Shown piece after piece: positions 27,143 to 34,853 of a stretch of 64,000 nt of DNA (within the stretch, counting starts at the first letter, position 1; each line of letters opens with the position of its first letter). Source of the stretch: Bacteroidetes bacterium 41-46 (GTDB taxonomy: Bacteria > Bacteroidota > Bacteroidia > Bacteroidales > UBA932); assembly GCA_001897515.1 (NCBI GenBank), contig MKTA01000018.1, forward strand, positions 124,001 through 188,000, written 5' to 3'. Position numbers and translations under genes: made by a program. The notes below the pieces were generated by a model. The model saw only the letters and a program-made list of their open reading frames with translations, was not told the origin of the DNA and ran no database searches.

Positions 27143-27170
27143 CAAAGGTATAATTATTTTTTTATGCAAA
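27143..27170 (-). promoter_or_regulatory. Internal promoter ahead of the tolC-adaptor pair
   Basis: TACCTTTG (27150-27143) is an exact -7 box and TTTG (27170-27167) is a possible -33 element, but the spacer is 16 bp, shorter than the usual 19-21. The box ends 6 nt before the ATG, so transcripts would be nearly leaderless. It would let export parts be made without the peptides. Confidence 0.45.
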
Positions 27171-27204
27171 CTCCCCGAAGACTCCTTATTTAAGTCATCC
27201 CTGG

Positions 27205-27420
27205 CTATTTATAGATGACCATAGTCCTGCTTTGAGCCTCATACAGATTCTTACTTAGAAAACTCAGCATTCTGACAAACTTTTTTGCACCGTATCCTAT
27301 GCCAAATCCAATACCTCTGACAATCTCCTTATCCCAGGTGCCATCGCCTCCCCTTAAGGATATGCACTCATTCTCATCCAGACGAACAAGGCATAAATCT
27401 CTCTCGTTAAACTTTTCCAT
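27205..27420 (-). CDS. Double-glycine leader peptide B (candidate secreted peptide)
   Basis: A 71-residue product. Residues 1-25 (ending ENECISLRGG) read as a double-glycine leader: Leu at -12, Glu at -8, Leu at -4 and Gly-Gly at -2/-1. The predicted 46-residue mature peptide starts DGTWDKEIVR and contains a glycine-spaced hydrophobic run, GIGFGIGYGAKKF, as in pore-forming class II bacteriocins. A basic, hydrophobic tail follows (VRMLSFLSKNL). The ATG overlaps the stop of peptide A by one base (TAATG). The C39 exporter that would cut such leaders is encoded just upstream. I do not recognise the mature sequence. An in-frame ATG 15 nt upstream exists but lies inside peptide A. Confidence 0.68.
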   Translation of the reverse strand: MEKFNERDLCLVRLDENECISLRGGDGTWDKEIVRGIGFGIGYGAKKFVRMLSFLSKNLYEAQSRTMVIYK

Positions 27421-27608
27421 TATGCCTTCTCCCATCCCTCTTTAAGTCCCTCACTGAAGCTTGGCCAGTACTTCTCTGCCTTCTCAATAAGTTTAATGAG
27501 CTCTTCAATTGCCTCAAGAAGCCTCTTAAGTTTGCCTCCTCCACAGATAAGAAGTTCTCTCTCTTCAAGTGGGGTTACTCCCCACATCTCCAACTCTTTT
27601 CTTTCCAT
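27420..27608 (-). CDS. Double-glycine leader peptide A (candidate secreted peptide)
   Basis: A 62-residue product. The leader (MERKELEMWG VTPLEERELL ICGGG) has the ExxEL-x(3-4)-GG pattern of C39 substrates. Three glycines in a row leave the cut site after residue 24 or 25. The 37-residue remainder begins KLKRLLEAIEELIKLIEKAE, a strongly amphipathic helix with alternating charged and Leu/Ile positions. It continues KYWPSFSEGLKEGWEKA with two Trp. The only Cys is in the leader, so the mature form has no disulfide. It starts 17 nt after the exporter stop and is coupled to peptide B by a one-base overlap. Function is inferred from leader and neighbourhood only. Confidence 0.68.
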   Translation of the reverse strand: MERKELEMWGVTPLEERELLICGGGKLKRLLEAIEELIKLIEKAEKYWPSFSEGLKEGWEKA

Positions 27609-27625
27609 AGTAGTTTATTTTATTA

Positions 27626-29731
27626 TCACCCGCATAACGGCGTGCAGGAATCGCCCGGGGCAAAGCATTGCCCCATTTTGTAAACTCTGTCAGCTATATT
27701 TTTTGTGTTCTCTTTATGCGACACAACAATTACAATCTTTCCCCGGTCTCTCTCAGACTTAATAACCCTATCAGCAAGAAGCTCAGATTCTCGGTCCAGG
27801 TTTGATGTTCCCTCATCAATTATAAGAACAGGTGCATCCCTGTATATGGCTCTGGCAATAGCTACTCTCTGCTGTTGTCCTCCCGACAGCGTTGCCCCTC
27901 CCTCTCCGATATTGCTCTCCACCCCCAATGGAAGACTCTTGATTAGATTAGAGAGTCCCAAATCTCTACATATCAAGGCAATTCTTTTTCTGTCAGGCTC
28001 CTCTATGCCCGGAGCGATGTTTTCCATAAGTGTCCCTGCAAATAGTGAAGGGCATTGGGGAACAACAGCAATGAGCTCTCGCCAGTACTTCAGATTAATA
28101 TTTTCAATATTAACATCGTCAGCGGTTATATGCCCCTCTGTCGGCTTTCTGAGACGTGTAAGCAGAGACACGAGCGTGCTTTTGCCACAACCACTATCTC
28201 CCGTTATGAGCGAAATCTCTCCTCGCCTGAACTCCATCTCAGCCTCTCTGAAGAGGGTTGCCCTTCCCGGGTATGAGAATCCAACTCCGCATAATTTTAA
28301 TGATTGGGGAGTGTTACTGGACAAAACAACTCCCCCTTCAAAAGACTCCGCCTCAAGATCAAGAATTTCAAAGAGACGTGAGGCTGCTACTGTCCCCTCT
28401 CTTATCTCCGGACTGGAGGTTGCAAGTTCGCAAAGAGGTGTTGTGAACAGAGAAATTATTGTGAAAAATGCAACAAGTTCTCCTATGCTTATATTTCCCT
28501 TCATCACCTCAACTCCTCCCATCCATAGGACAAAGACAACCAATAATCTTGATGTAAATTCTGCAGCTGCACCGGAGATGATTGCTCCTCTTGCTCCCCT
28601 CTCGGCACTCTCCAGGAGATGTGAAAGAGCGTCCATGCATTTGCCGGCAAAATAGTTCTCCCCGCCGGAGTATTTAATAGTAAGATATGACTTTACAGTC
28701 TCTATAATTCTGTTTTCAAATGTTGCCCCTCTCTCCATAATTGTCCTCCGCACTCTTTTGTTAAACCTGTCTGCAATTCTGAACTGTATAATGAAGAGGG
28801 GTATTGCAGCCAGAGAGGGTATAGCCATTGCGGGAGATATTGCAAACATAGCGACAAGCGAAAACAGCAGCATAAATACTGAGATAGCTACTGTAGAAAG
28901 AGTTCCGGTTATACAAGACCTTATCTTTGCCGCATCTGATATTCTTGATGTAATCTCACCGGTCTCCCTTGCATCATAGAAGATACCCGGCAATTTAACC
29001 ATATGTATAATATATTTTCCAATCAGTTCTTTGTCTATTTTCAACCCAACCTTAACCAGAATAGTACTTCTGACCCATGTTAATAAAAGCGAGATTGCAA
29101 AAACAAGTGCTATTAGAATAGAGGCTGTTGTCAGGCCGACTCTCTCCCCCGAAGGGATAATCCGGTCCAGAATTATCTTCATAAAGAGAGAGATGGCAAA
29201 AGAGGCCATAGTAAAGAGGAGGGATGTGATAAAGGCCTTTGCCAGTCTCTCTCTGTTTGAAGTAACTAATTTCACCATTCTTGCAACTACAGACTCTCCG
29301 CTCGCTCCCTTTTTAAAGTCTTTTGCCGGTGTGAGTAAAATAACTCTACCGCTCCACTCCTGCAGAAACTCCTCCATCTTGATTGTGTGCATCTCCCCGT
29401 CCAGCGGGTCCATTATATTTACCTTGCCCTCTTTTGCGCCGTAAAGAACAGCATAGTGAAGAAGTCCGCTCCTCTTTTCAAGGTGTACAATAGATGGGTT
29501 GGGAATTTTGTACAAAGAGGCCTCCTGTGCCCTGAACCCCTCTGCATAAAAACCAAAAGCCCTAGCAGCATCAACTATACCTTTGATTGTTGTACCTCTG
29601 CTGTCGGTGTTGCTGAATAGCCTTATTTTGGCAATTGGAAGTCTTAGTCCCCAATATGCAGATACAGATGCAATGCATGCTGCTCCGCAATCGCTTATGT
29701 CGTGTTGTCTTATTTTAACTGAATATCCCAT
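27626..29731 (-). CDS. Peptidase-containing ABC transporter (C39 peptidase-TMD-NBD)
   Basis: The 701-residue protein combines leader cleavage and export. The N-terminal C39 domain (1-125) shows QHDISDCGAACIAS with catalytic Cys15 and oxyanion Gln9, then His92 (LLHYAVLYG) and Asp108 (IMDPLDG), so the triad is intact. An ABC exporter transmembrane domain follows (about 160-450), then an NBD with Walker A GDSGCGKST (near 510), signature LSGGQQQR (near 615), Walker B VLIIDEGTS and H-loop VVSHK. Such proteins remove double-glycine leaders and export the core peptide. Two such peptides are encoded immediately downstream. The start at 29731 places the C39 domain at the very N-terminus; in-frame ATGs up to 84 nt upstream cannot be excluded. 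Confidence 0.9.
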   Translation of the reverse strand: MGYSVKIRQHDISDCGAACIASVSAYWGLRLPIAKIRLFSNTDSRGTTIKGIVDAARAFGFYAEGFRAQEASLYKIPNPSIVHLEKRSGLLHYAVLYGAKEGKVNIMDPLDGEMHTIKMEEFLQEWSGRVILLTPAKDFKKGASGESVVARMVKLVTSNRERLAKAFITSLLFTMASFAISLFMKIILDRIIPSGERVGLTTASILIALVFAISLLLTWVRSTILVKVGLKIDKELIGKYIIHMVKLPGIFYDARETGEITSRISDAAKIRSCITGTLSTVAISVFMLLFSLVAMFAISPAMAIPSLAAIPLFIIQFRIADRFNKRVRRTIMERGATFENRIIETVKSYLTIKYSGGENYFAGKCMDALSHLLESAERGARGAIISGAAAEFTSRLLVVFVLWMGGVEVMKGNISIGELVAFFTIISLFTTPLCELATSSPEIREGTVAASRLFEILDLEAESFEGGVVLSSNTPQSLKLCGVGFSYPGRATLFREAEMEFRRGEISLITGDSGCGKSTLVSLLTRLRKPTEGHITADDVNIENINLKYWRELIAVVPQCPSLFAGTLMENIAPGIEEPDRKRIALICRDLGLSNLIKSLPLGVESNIGEGGATLSGGQQQRVAIARAIYRDAPVLIIDEGTSNLDRESELLADRVIKSERDRGKIVIVVSHKENTKNIADRVYKMGQCFAPGDSCTPLCG

Positions 29732-29812
29732 AAAAAACAGAGGGCGGCATTCTCGCTCACAACTCCCGGCCCCATCAGGAGATTCCATCACCCCTGCCGC
29801 CACTCTGCAATG

Positions 29813-29820
29813 CAAATATG
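29813..29820 (-). promoter_or_regulatory. Possible -7 box ahead of the exporter gene
   Basis: CATATTTG on the minus strand matches TAnnTTTG at 7 of 8 fixed or allowed positions and lies 81 nt before the chosen exporter start. It is the best promoter candidate in the cvpA-exporter gap. Confidence 0.25.
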
Positions 29821-29883
29821 GAGAGGGTAATCAAGTAGATTATGCTCAATGGTAAAAAGATGGATGAATTTATCCCGAGTGTA

Positions 29884-29912
29884 GAATTTTCTGAATGTTA
29901 AAGAGAAAATTC
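29884..29912 (-). terminator. AT-rich hairpin after cvpA
   Basis: Nine-bp perfect arms (GAATTTTCT / AGAAAATTC) with an 11-nt loop lie 6 nt past the cvpA stop. There is no clear U-tract, so it may be only a weak terminator or an RNA end-stabilising hairpin. It separates cvpA from the export locus. Confidence 0.3.
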
Positions 29913-29917
29913 AGAAA

Positions 29918-30418
29918 TCAGAGGTGCGATACTAGATTTTTAAGGTATGGAAAAATTGCGGGAGCTATTTTTGAAAGATATCCGTATAAAACAGAGTTAT
30001 CAAGAGTCTCTCTTGGCAAAAATTCAAGAATTTCATCAAGCGATTCCAGAAGATAGACTATGATGCTGAAGACAAAGGCGTATTTCACAAGAGCAAAAAT
30101 AACTCCTGCCAGTTTGTCCAGCCATCCCAGGAGAACCATCTTGACAATCCCCTCAGCCGCTCTTCCTGCAAGATTCACAAGTATCAGAACTACTATGAAA
30201 ATTGCAGCGAAAGAGATAATGTTAAGTATATTCTGATCAGTATCTATCCAGGAGATAAGTTTGCTGCTTACAAAATCTGAGAAGTGGTATCCGGCCCAAA
30301 CCCCCAGTATAAGAGCAAGAACAGCAGCTACCTGACGAACTAAACCCTTCATAAAACCGGCGAAAAGGGCAGGAATCAGGCAAACAAGTATTATTATATC
30401 CGCTGCATTTAATGACAT
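29918..30418 (-). CDS. CvpA-family membrane protein
   Basis: The 166-residue protein has four hydrophobic segments (about 5-25, 28-48, 62-85, 100-125). The family-typical N-terminus is ADIIILVCLIPALFAGFMKGLVRQVAAVLALILGVWAGY. CvpA proteins are inner-membrane proteins linked to colicin V export and envelope stress in E. coli, but their biochemical role is not settled. Its position next to a peptide exporter is suggestive, yet CvpA is a widespread housekeeping gene and the two are separated by a hairpin. An ATG 9 nt upstream is an alternative start. It is divergent from ileS. Confidence 0.82.
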   Translation of the reverse strand: MSLNAADIIILVCLIPALFAGFMKGLVRQVAAVLALILGVWAGYHFSDFVSSKLISWIDTDQNILNIISFAAIFIVVLILVNLAGRAAEGIVKMVLLGWLDKLAGVIFALVKYAFVFSIIVYLLESLDEILEFLPRETLDNSVLYGYLSKIAPAIFPYLKNLVSHL

Positions 30419-30453
30419 AACATTCAAATTTTTTCAAAAGTAGTGAATAATCG

Positions 30454-30461
30454 TATCTTTG
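30454..30461 (+). promoter_or_regulatory. -7 promoter box for ileS
   Basis: TATCTTTG is an exact TAnnTTTG match, 22 nt upstream of the ileS ATG. No T-box leader is present between them. Confidence 0.5.
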
Positions 30462-30483
30462 CAAATTCAAAAAGAATTGCAAA

Positions 30484-33400
30484 ATGAGGTTTACCGAGTA
30501 TAAAAATCTTGATCTTGTAGAGATTAACAATACTGTTCTGAACAAATGGAAGAGAGAGAGTTGCTTTGAAAAGAGCATCTCAGAGAGAGAGGGGGCACCC
30601 CTTTTTATTTTCCACGAAGGGCCTCCTTCGGCAAACGGCATGCCCGGTATTCACCATGTCATGGCAAGGGCTATCAAGGATGTTTTTTGCAGGTATAAAA
30701 CTCAGAGAGGCTTCCAGGTTCAGAGGAAAGCGGGTTGGGATACACACGGCCTCCCTGTGGAGCTTGGAGTGGAAAAAAGCCTCGGCATAACAAAAGAGGA
30801 TATTGGCAAAAGCATATCCGTAGAGGAGTATAATGCCGCCTGCCGCAAAGAGGTGATGAAATACACAAAAGAGTGGGAGGGGCTGACCGAACAGATGGGC
30901 TACTGGGTTGATATGAACAATCCTTACATCACCTATGATAACAGATATATAGAGACTTTATGGTATCTTCTGAAAAATATTTATGGCAAGGGTCTGCTCT
31001 ATAAGGGTTACTCTATACAGCCATTTTCCCCTGCAGCAGGAACGGGCCTGAGCACTCACGAACTCAACCAGCCCGGATGTTACAGAGATGTAAAGGATAC
31101 AACCTGCGTTGCTCAGTTTAAGGTTATTAGAAATCAAGCATCTGAAAAACTTTTCTCCCAGGTGGCTGAAGTGAGAGGAGAGGAGCTTCCCGTATATATG
31201 CTGGCATGGACAACAACTCCATGGACACTCCCTTCAAATACCGCTCTATGCGTAGGTCCTGAGATTAAATATTCTATGGTTATCTCGCAAAATCCATACA
31301 GCAATCAGAGGGCCCTCTATATATTGGCAGAGGAGTTGGTTAGCGCCCACTTTGGGGCCAAAGGTGCGGAGTTTGAGATATTCGGAGAGAGCCTAAAGGG
31401 TAGCGAACTTTGTGGTATTGAATATGAGCAGCTGATCCCATGGATCAAAGCAGCTCCCGGTGCAATGAGGGTAATTCAGGGTGATTTCGTTACCACAAGC
31501 GACGGTACAGGGATAGTGCATATAGCACCAACTTTTGGAGCGGATGACGATAAGGTAGGTAAAGCTAATGGTGTTCCACCGTTAATTGTTATAGATGCAA
31601 ACGGAATAAGACAACCGTTGGTTGACAGAACAGGTAAATTCTACAGGGTTGAGGATCTTGATTCAGGATTTGTTAAGGAGAGTGTGAATGAGTCTTACAG
31701 AGAGTTTGCCGGGAGGTTTGTAAAGAATGCCTATGACCCCGGTCTTAGCGAGAGCGATGCCACTCTTGATGTTGATATTGCAGTTATGCTCAAGCAGCAG
31801 GGGCTGGCATTTAAAATTGAAAAACAGACTCACTCATATCCTCACTGTTGGAGAACGGACAAACCGGTGCTCTATTATCCGCTTGACTCGTGGTTCATTA
31901 GGACTACAGCTGTTCAGGAGAGAATGATTGAGCTTAACAAAACTATAAACTGGAAGCCGGAGGCGACAGGAAGCGGCAGGTTTGGAAAATGGCTGGAAAA
32001 CCTTCAGGACTGGAACCTCTCCAGGAGCCGTTATTGGGGAACTCCGCTCCCAATCTGGAGGAGTGAGGATGGCAGAGAGGAGCTTTGCATAGGCTCTGCA
32101 AAAGAGCTTTATGAGGAGTTGGAGAGAGCTGTTGTTGCAGGTTTTATGAAAAGCAATCCTTTGAAAGACAATGGATTTGTGCCGGGGGATTTTTCCGGGG
32201 AAAATTATAAAAAGATTGACCTCCACAGGCCATATGTAGATGAGTATATTTTGGTCTCACCATCGGGTAAGCCGATGAAGAGAGAGCTTGACCTTATTGA
32301 CGTATGGTTTGATTCCGGAGCGATGCCTTTTGCTCAGGAGGGACTTGAGAAGCTCGGAGGCGATTCTTTTGGCAAAACAGCCGACTTTATCGCTGAAGGG
32401 GTGGACCAGACAAGGGGATGGTTTTTTACTCTCCATGCAATCTCAACTATGGTGAGCGACAAGGTGGCCTTCCGCACGGTACTGTCAAACGGACTTGTAC
32501 TTGACAAGGATGGGAACAAGATGAGTAAGAGGCTCGGTAATGCAGTTGATCCATTTAAAACTCTTGGGGAGTACGGAGCAGATGCTCTCAGATGGTACAT
32601 GCTTACTAATGCCCAGCCATGGGATAATCTGAAGTTTGATATTGGGGGAGTGGACGAGGTTAAAAGGAAATTTTTTGGCACGCTCTATAATACCTACTCT
32701 TTCTTCGCTCTCTACGCAAATGTGGATGGTTTTGACAACTCAAAACCACAGGTTGCACTATCTGAGAGGCCTGAAATTGACAGATGGATAATTTCACTTC
32801 TCAATACTCTTATCAAGGATGTTAAGGCTGCATATGAGGATTACGATGTGACCTCTGCTGGAAGGATGATTCAGGACTTTGTAAACGACAACCTTAGCAA
32901 CTGGTATGTGAGACTAAACAGAAAGCGTTTCTGGGGTGGGGTAATGGACAGCGATAAACTGTCGGCCTATCAAACACTATACCAAGCGCTTGAAACGGTA
33001 GCTATACTGTCGGCTCCTGTTGCTCCTTTCTTTATGGAGAGGCTGTTTCTGGATTTGAACGAGGTGTCGGGAAAGTATAAAGAGAGCTCTGTGCACCTGG
33101 TAATGATGCCTGAGGCAGATGAGAGGGCTGTGGACAAAGGGCTTGAGGAGAGGATGGAGCTGGCCCAGAGAGCGTCATCTATGATTCTGGCTCTAAGACG
33201 AAAGGTCAATATTAAGGTAAGGCAACCGCTTGCTAAGATATTGGTTCCTGTGTTGGATAACAGACTTAAAGAGCAGTTTGAGCTTGTAAGGGCTATTGTG
33301 CTTGGGGAGGTTAATGTTAAAGAGGTAGAGTATATTCATGATACAAAAGGTTTGATAACCAAAAAGATAAAGCCCAATTTTAAAACTTTGGGCAAGAGAT

Positions 33401-33879
33401 ATGGTAAGCAGATGAAGGAGATTTCGGCTTCATTCGGCACCTTTGACCAGGAGATGATATACGCTATTGAGGCCTCTGATAAATATGTACTTATGCTCCC
33501 TTCAGGAGAGGTGATTCTTGAGAGGGATGATTATGAGATTATCTCAGAAGATATGCCTGGATGGCTGGTTGCTGTGGATGGCAAACTTACAATAGCTCTG
33601 GATATTAAAGTTAGTGAGGAGTTGCGAAGAGAGGGTACAGCTAGAGAGCTAGTTAACAGGATACAAAACCTCAGAAAGGAGAGCAAGTTTGATGTTACAG
33701 ATAAAATTTCTGTAGAGATTGAGGAGTTGCCGGAAATTGCAGAGTCACTTGAGTATTTTGCTGAATATGTATGTAATCAGACACTTGCCAGAGAGATTAA
33801 GCTTGTTGCTAAGCCAAATGGAGGAGCTGAAATTGAGTGGGACGAGGGTACACTTGCAATTAAGCTGATAAGACTTTAA
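30484..33879 (+). CDS. ileS: Isoleucyl-tRNA synthetase
   Basis: The 1131-residue class I synthetase shows the HIGH-equivalent GMPGIHHVMARAIKD near residue 60, WDTHGLPVE, and the editing domain signature AWTTTPWTLPSNTAL near 245. DGNKMSKRLGN follows near residue 680. The C-terminal part (TARELVNRIQNLRKESKFDVTDKI) is the longer type lacking the zinc-binding end of the E. coli enzyme. This corresponds to the eukaryote-like clade that also occurs in Bacteroidota and is often less sensitive to mupirocin; the drug point is inference. The length fits that clade. Confidence 0.96.
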   Translation: MRFTEYKNLDLVEINNTVLNKWKRESCFEKSISEREGAPLFIFHEGPPSANGMPGIHHVMARAIKDVFCRYKTQRGFQVQRKAGWDTHGLPVELGVEKSLGITKEDIGKSISVEEYNAACRKEVMKYTKEWEGLTEQMGYWVDMNNPYITYDNRYIETLWYLLKNIYGKGLLYKGYSIQPFSPAAGTGLSTHELNQPGCYRDVKDTTCVAQFKVIRNQASEKLFSQVAEVRGEELPVYMLAWTTTPWTLPSNTALCVGPEIKYSMVISQNPYSNQRALYILAEELVSAHFGAKGAEFEIFGESLKGSELCGIEYEQLIPWIKAAPGAMRVIQGDFVTTSDGTGIVHIAPTFGADDDKVGKANGVPPLIVIDANGIRQPLVDRTGKFYRVEDLDSGFVKESVNESYREFAGRFVKNAYDPGLSESDATLDVDIAVMLKQQGLAFKIEKQTHSYPHCWRTDKPVLYYPLDSWFIRTTAVQERMIELNKTINWKPEATGSGRFGKWLENLQDWNLSRSRYWGTPLPIWRSEDGREELCIGSAKELYEELERAVVAGFMKSNPLKDNGFVPGDFSGENYKKIDLHRPYVDEYILVSPSGKPMKRELDLIDVWFDSGAMPFAQEGLEKLGGDSFGKTADFIAEGVDQTRGWFFTLHAISTMVSDKVAFRTVLSNGLVLDKDGNKMSKRLGNAVDPFKTLGEYGADALRWYMLTNAQPWDNLKFDIGGVDEVKRKFFGTLYNTYSFFALYANVDGFDNSKPQVALSERPEIDRWIISLLNTLIKDVKAAYEDYDVTSAGRMIQDFVNDNLSNWYVRLNRKRFWGGVMDSDKLSAYQTLYQALETVAILSAPVAPFFMERLFLDLNEVSGKYKESSVHLVMMPEADERAVDKGLEERMELAQRASSMILALRRKVNIKVRQPLAKILVPVLDNRLKEQFELVRAIVLGEVNVKEVEYIHDTKGLITKKIKPNFKTLGKRYGKQMKEISASFGTFDQEMIYAIEASDKYVLMLPSGEVILERDDYEIISEDMPGWLVAVDGKLTIALDIKVSEELRREGTARELVNRIQNLRKESKFDVTDKISVEIEELPEIAESLEYFAEYVCNQTLAREIKLVAKPNGGAEIEWDEGTLAIKLIRL

Positions 33880-33908
33880 AAAAGTTTAGAATTTAATAAG
33901 TGAAAGAG

Positions 33909-34382
33909 ATGGAAAAGAGGGAGATATTTATGAGAGAGGCTATAGGGCTGGCCGGAAGGAACGCCTCCTCTGTTACAGGAGGTCCGTTCGGAGCGTTGAT
34001 TGTTAAGGACGGAGAGATAATCTCAGCCAGAACCAACAGTGTAACTCCGGATAAAGATCCTACTGCCCATGCAGAGGTTAATGCTATAAGAGAGGCCTGC
34101 AGGAAGTTGAATACGTATGATCTTTCAGGTTGCACACTATACACATCATGTGAACCATGTCCTATGTGCCTATCTGCGGCATATTGGGCTAAGGTGGACA
34201 AGATATATTTCGCAGCCGGAAGAGATGATGCGGCCGACGCAGGATTCAGCGATGCATTTATCTACGATGAATTCACAAAGTCAATGGAGGAGAGGAGTAT
34301 TCCCATTGAGCAGATAATGCCAACTGAGGGTAGAGAGCCGTTTGAACTTTGGAAAAAGAACGAGGATAAGATACCCTATTAG
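33909..34382 (+). CDS. guaD: Guanine deaminase-like cytidine deaminase-fold enzyme
   Basis: The 157-residue protein has the zinc deaminase motifs TAHAEVNAIREA (His and catalytic Glu) and TSCEPCPMCLSAAYWA (two Cys). The segment AGRDDAADAGFSDAFIYDE, the following EERSIPIEQI and the aromatic C-terminus resemble the B. subtilis-type guanine deaminase (GDEase), not tRNA adenosine deaminase TadA. The reaction would be guanine to xanthine. The ATG at 33909 gives the normal family length; a GTG 9 nt earlier is possible. It follows ileS by 29 nt. Confidence 0.82.
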   Translation: MEKREIFMREAIGLAGRNASSVTGGPFGALIVKDGEIISARTNSVTPDKDPTAHAEVNAIREACRKLNTYDLSGCTLYTSCEPCPMCLSAAYWAKVDKIYFAAGRDDAADAGFSDAFIYDEFTKSMEERSIPIEQIMPTEGREPFELWKKNEDKIPY

Positions 34383-34410
34383 AGGGAGATTGGAATATCG
34401 ATTATATTAT

Positions 34411-34418
34411 TATCTTTA
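34411..34418 (+). promoter_or_regulatory. Possible -7 box for the dksA-like gene
   Basis: TATCTTTA matches TAnnTTTG at all but the last position, 24 nt before the ATG at 34443. Confidence 0.25.
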
Positions 34419-34442
34419 CATATTTATTTAACTAATGTGGCT

Positions 34443-34850
34443 ATGACAAAGAAAAGCAAACCTGCAGAGGAGGTAAGAGAGAAAGTTCGCTACAGCGACG
34501 AGGAACTGCAGATGTTCAAGGAGCTGATTCAGCAGAAGCTTCGCGCTGCCCAGGCAGAGTACGAGCAACTGAAGGCTGCTGTAACACACAGCTCCAGCAA
34601 CGATACTGAGGACACCTCTCCTACATTCAAAGTTCTTGAAGAGGGGGCATCCGCTCTTTCAAAGGAGGAGGCCGGACAACTTGCTCAAAGACAATACAAG
34701 TTCATCAGATCCCTAGAGGCTGCCCTCGTGAGGATTGAGAACAAATCATACGGCATATGCCGGGAAACAGGAAAGCTTATCCCTAAGGAGAGGCTTCTTA
34801 TAGTACCTCATGCGACTCTTAGCGTTGAGGCAAAGAACAAAAGAGATTAA
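34443..34850 (+). CDS. TraR/DksA-family protein with incomplete zinc finger
   Basis: The 135-residue protein has an N-terminal coiled-coil region (about 20-85) and a C-terminal DksA-type globular part, IENKSYGICRETGKLIPKERLLIVPHATLSVEAKN. Only one of the four zinc-finger cysteines (YGIC) is present; the other positions hold Thr, Val and Ala. This is typical of Bacteroidota homologues from memory. DksA proteins bind the RNA polymerase secondary channel and, with ppGpp, adjust transcription of rRNA and stress genes. An in-frame GTG 6 nt upstream is less likely. It lies 3 nt before lspA. Confidence 0.82.
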   Translation: MTKKSKPAEEVREKVRYSDEELQMFKELIQQKLRAAQAEYEQLKAAVTHSSSNDTEDTSPTFKVLEEGASALSKEEAGQLAQRQYKFIRSLEAALVRIENKSYGICRETGKLIPKERLLIVPHATLSVEAKNKRD

Positions 34851-34853
34851 CCG

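Noticed and set aside
27705-28655. 316-residue ORF antisense to the exporter
   Set aside because: Shadow frame of the NBD and TMD coding sequence; Ser/Pro/Arg-rich composition without domains.
29918-30418. CvpA as part of the peptide export system
   Set aside because: The name derives from colicin V production, but CvpA is widespread and here is separated by a hairpin and about 190 bp from the exporter.
33909-34382. tRNA adenosine deaminase TadA
   Set aside because: Deaminase motifs fit, but the C-terminal DDAADAGFSDAFIYDE and EERSIPI segments match guanine deaminase better.
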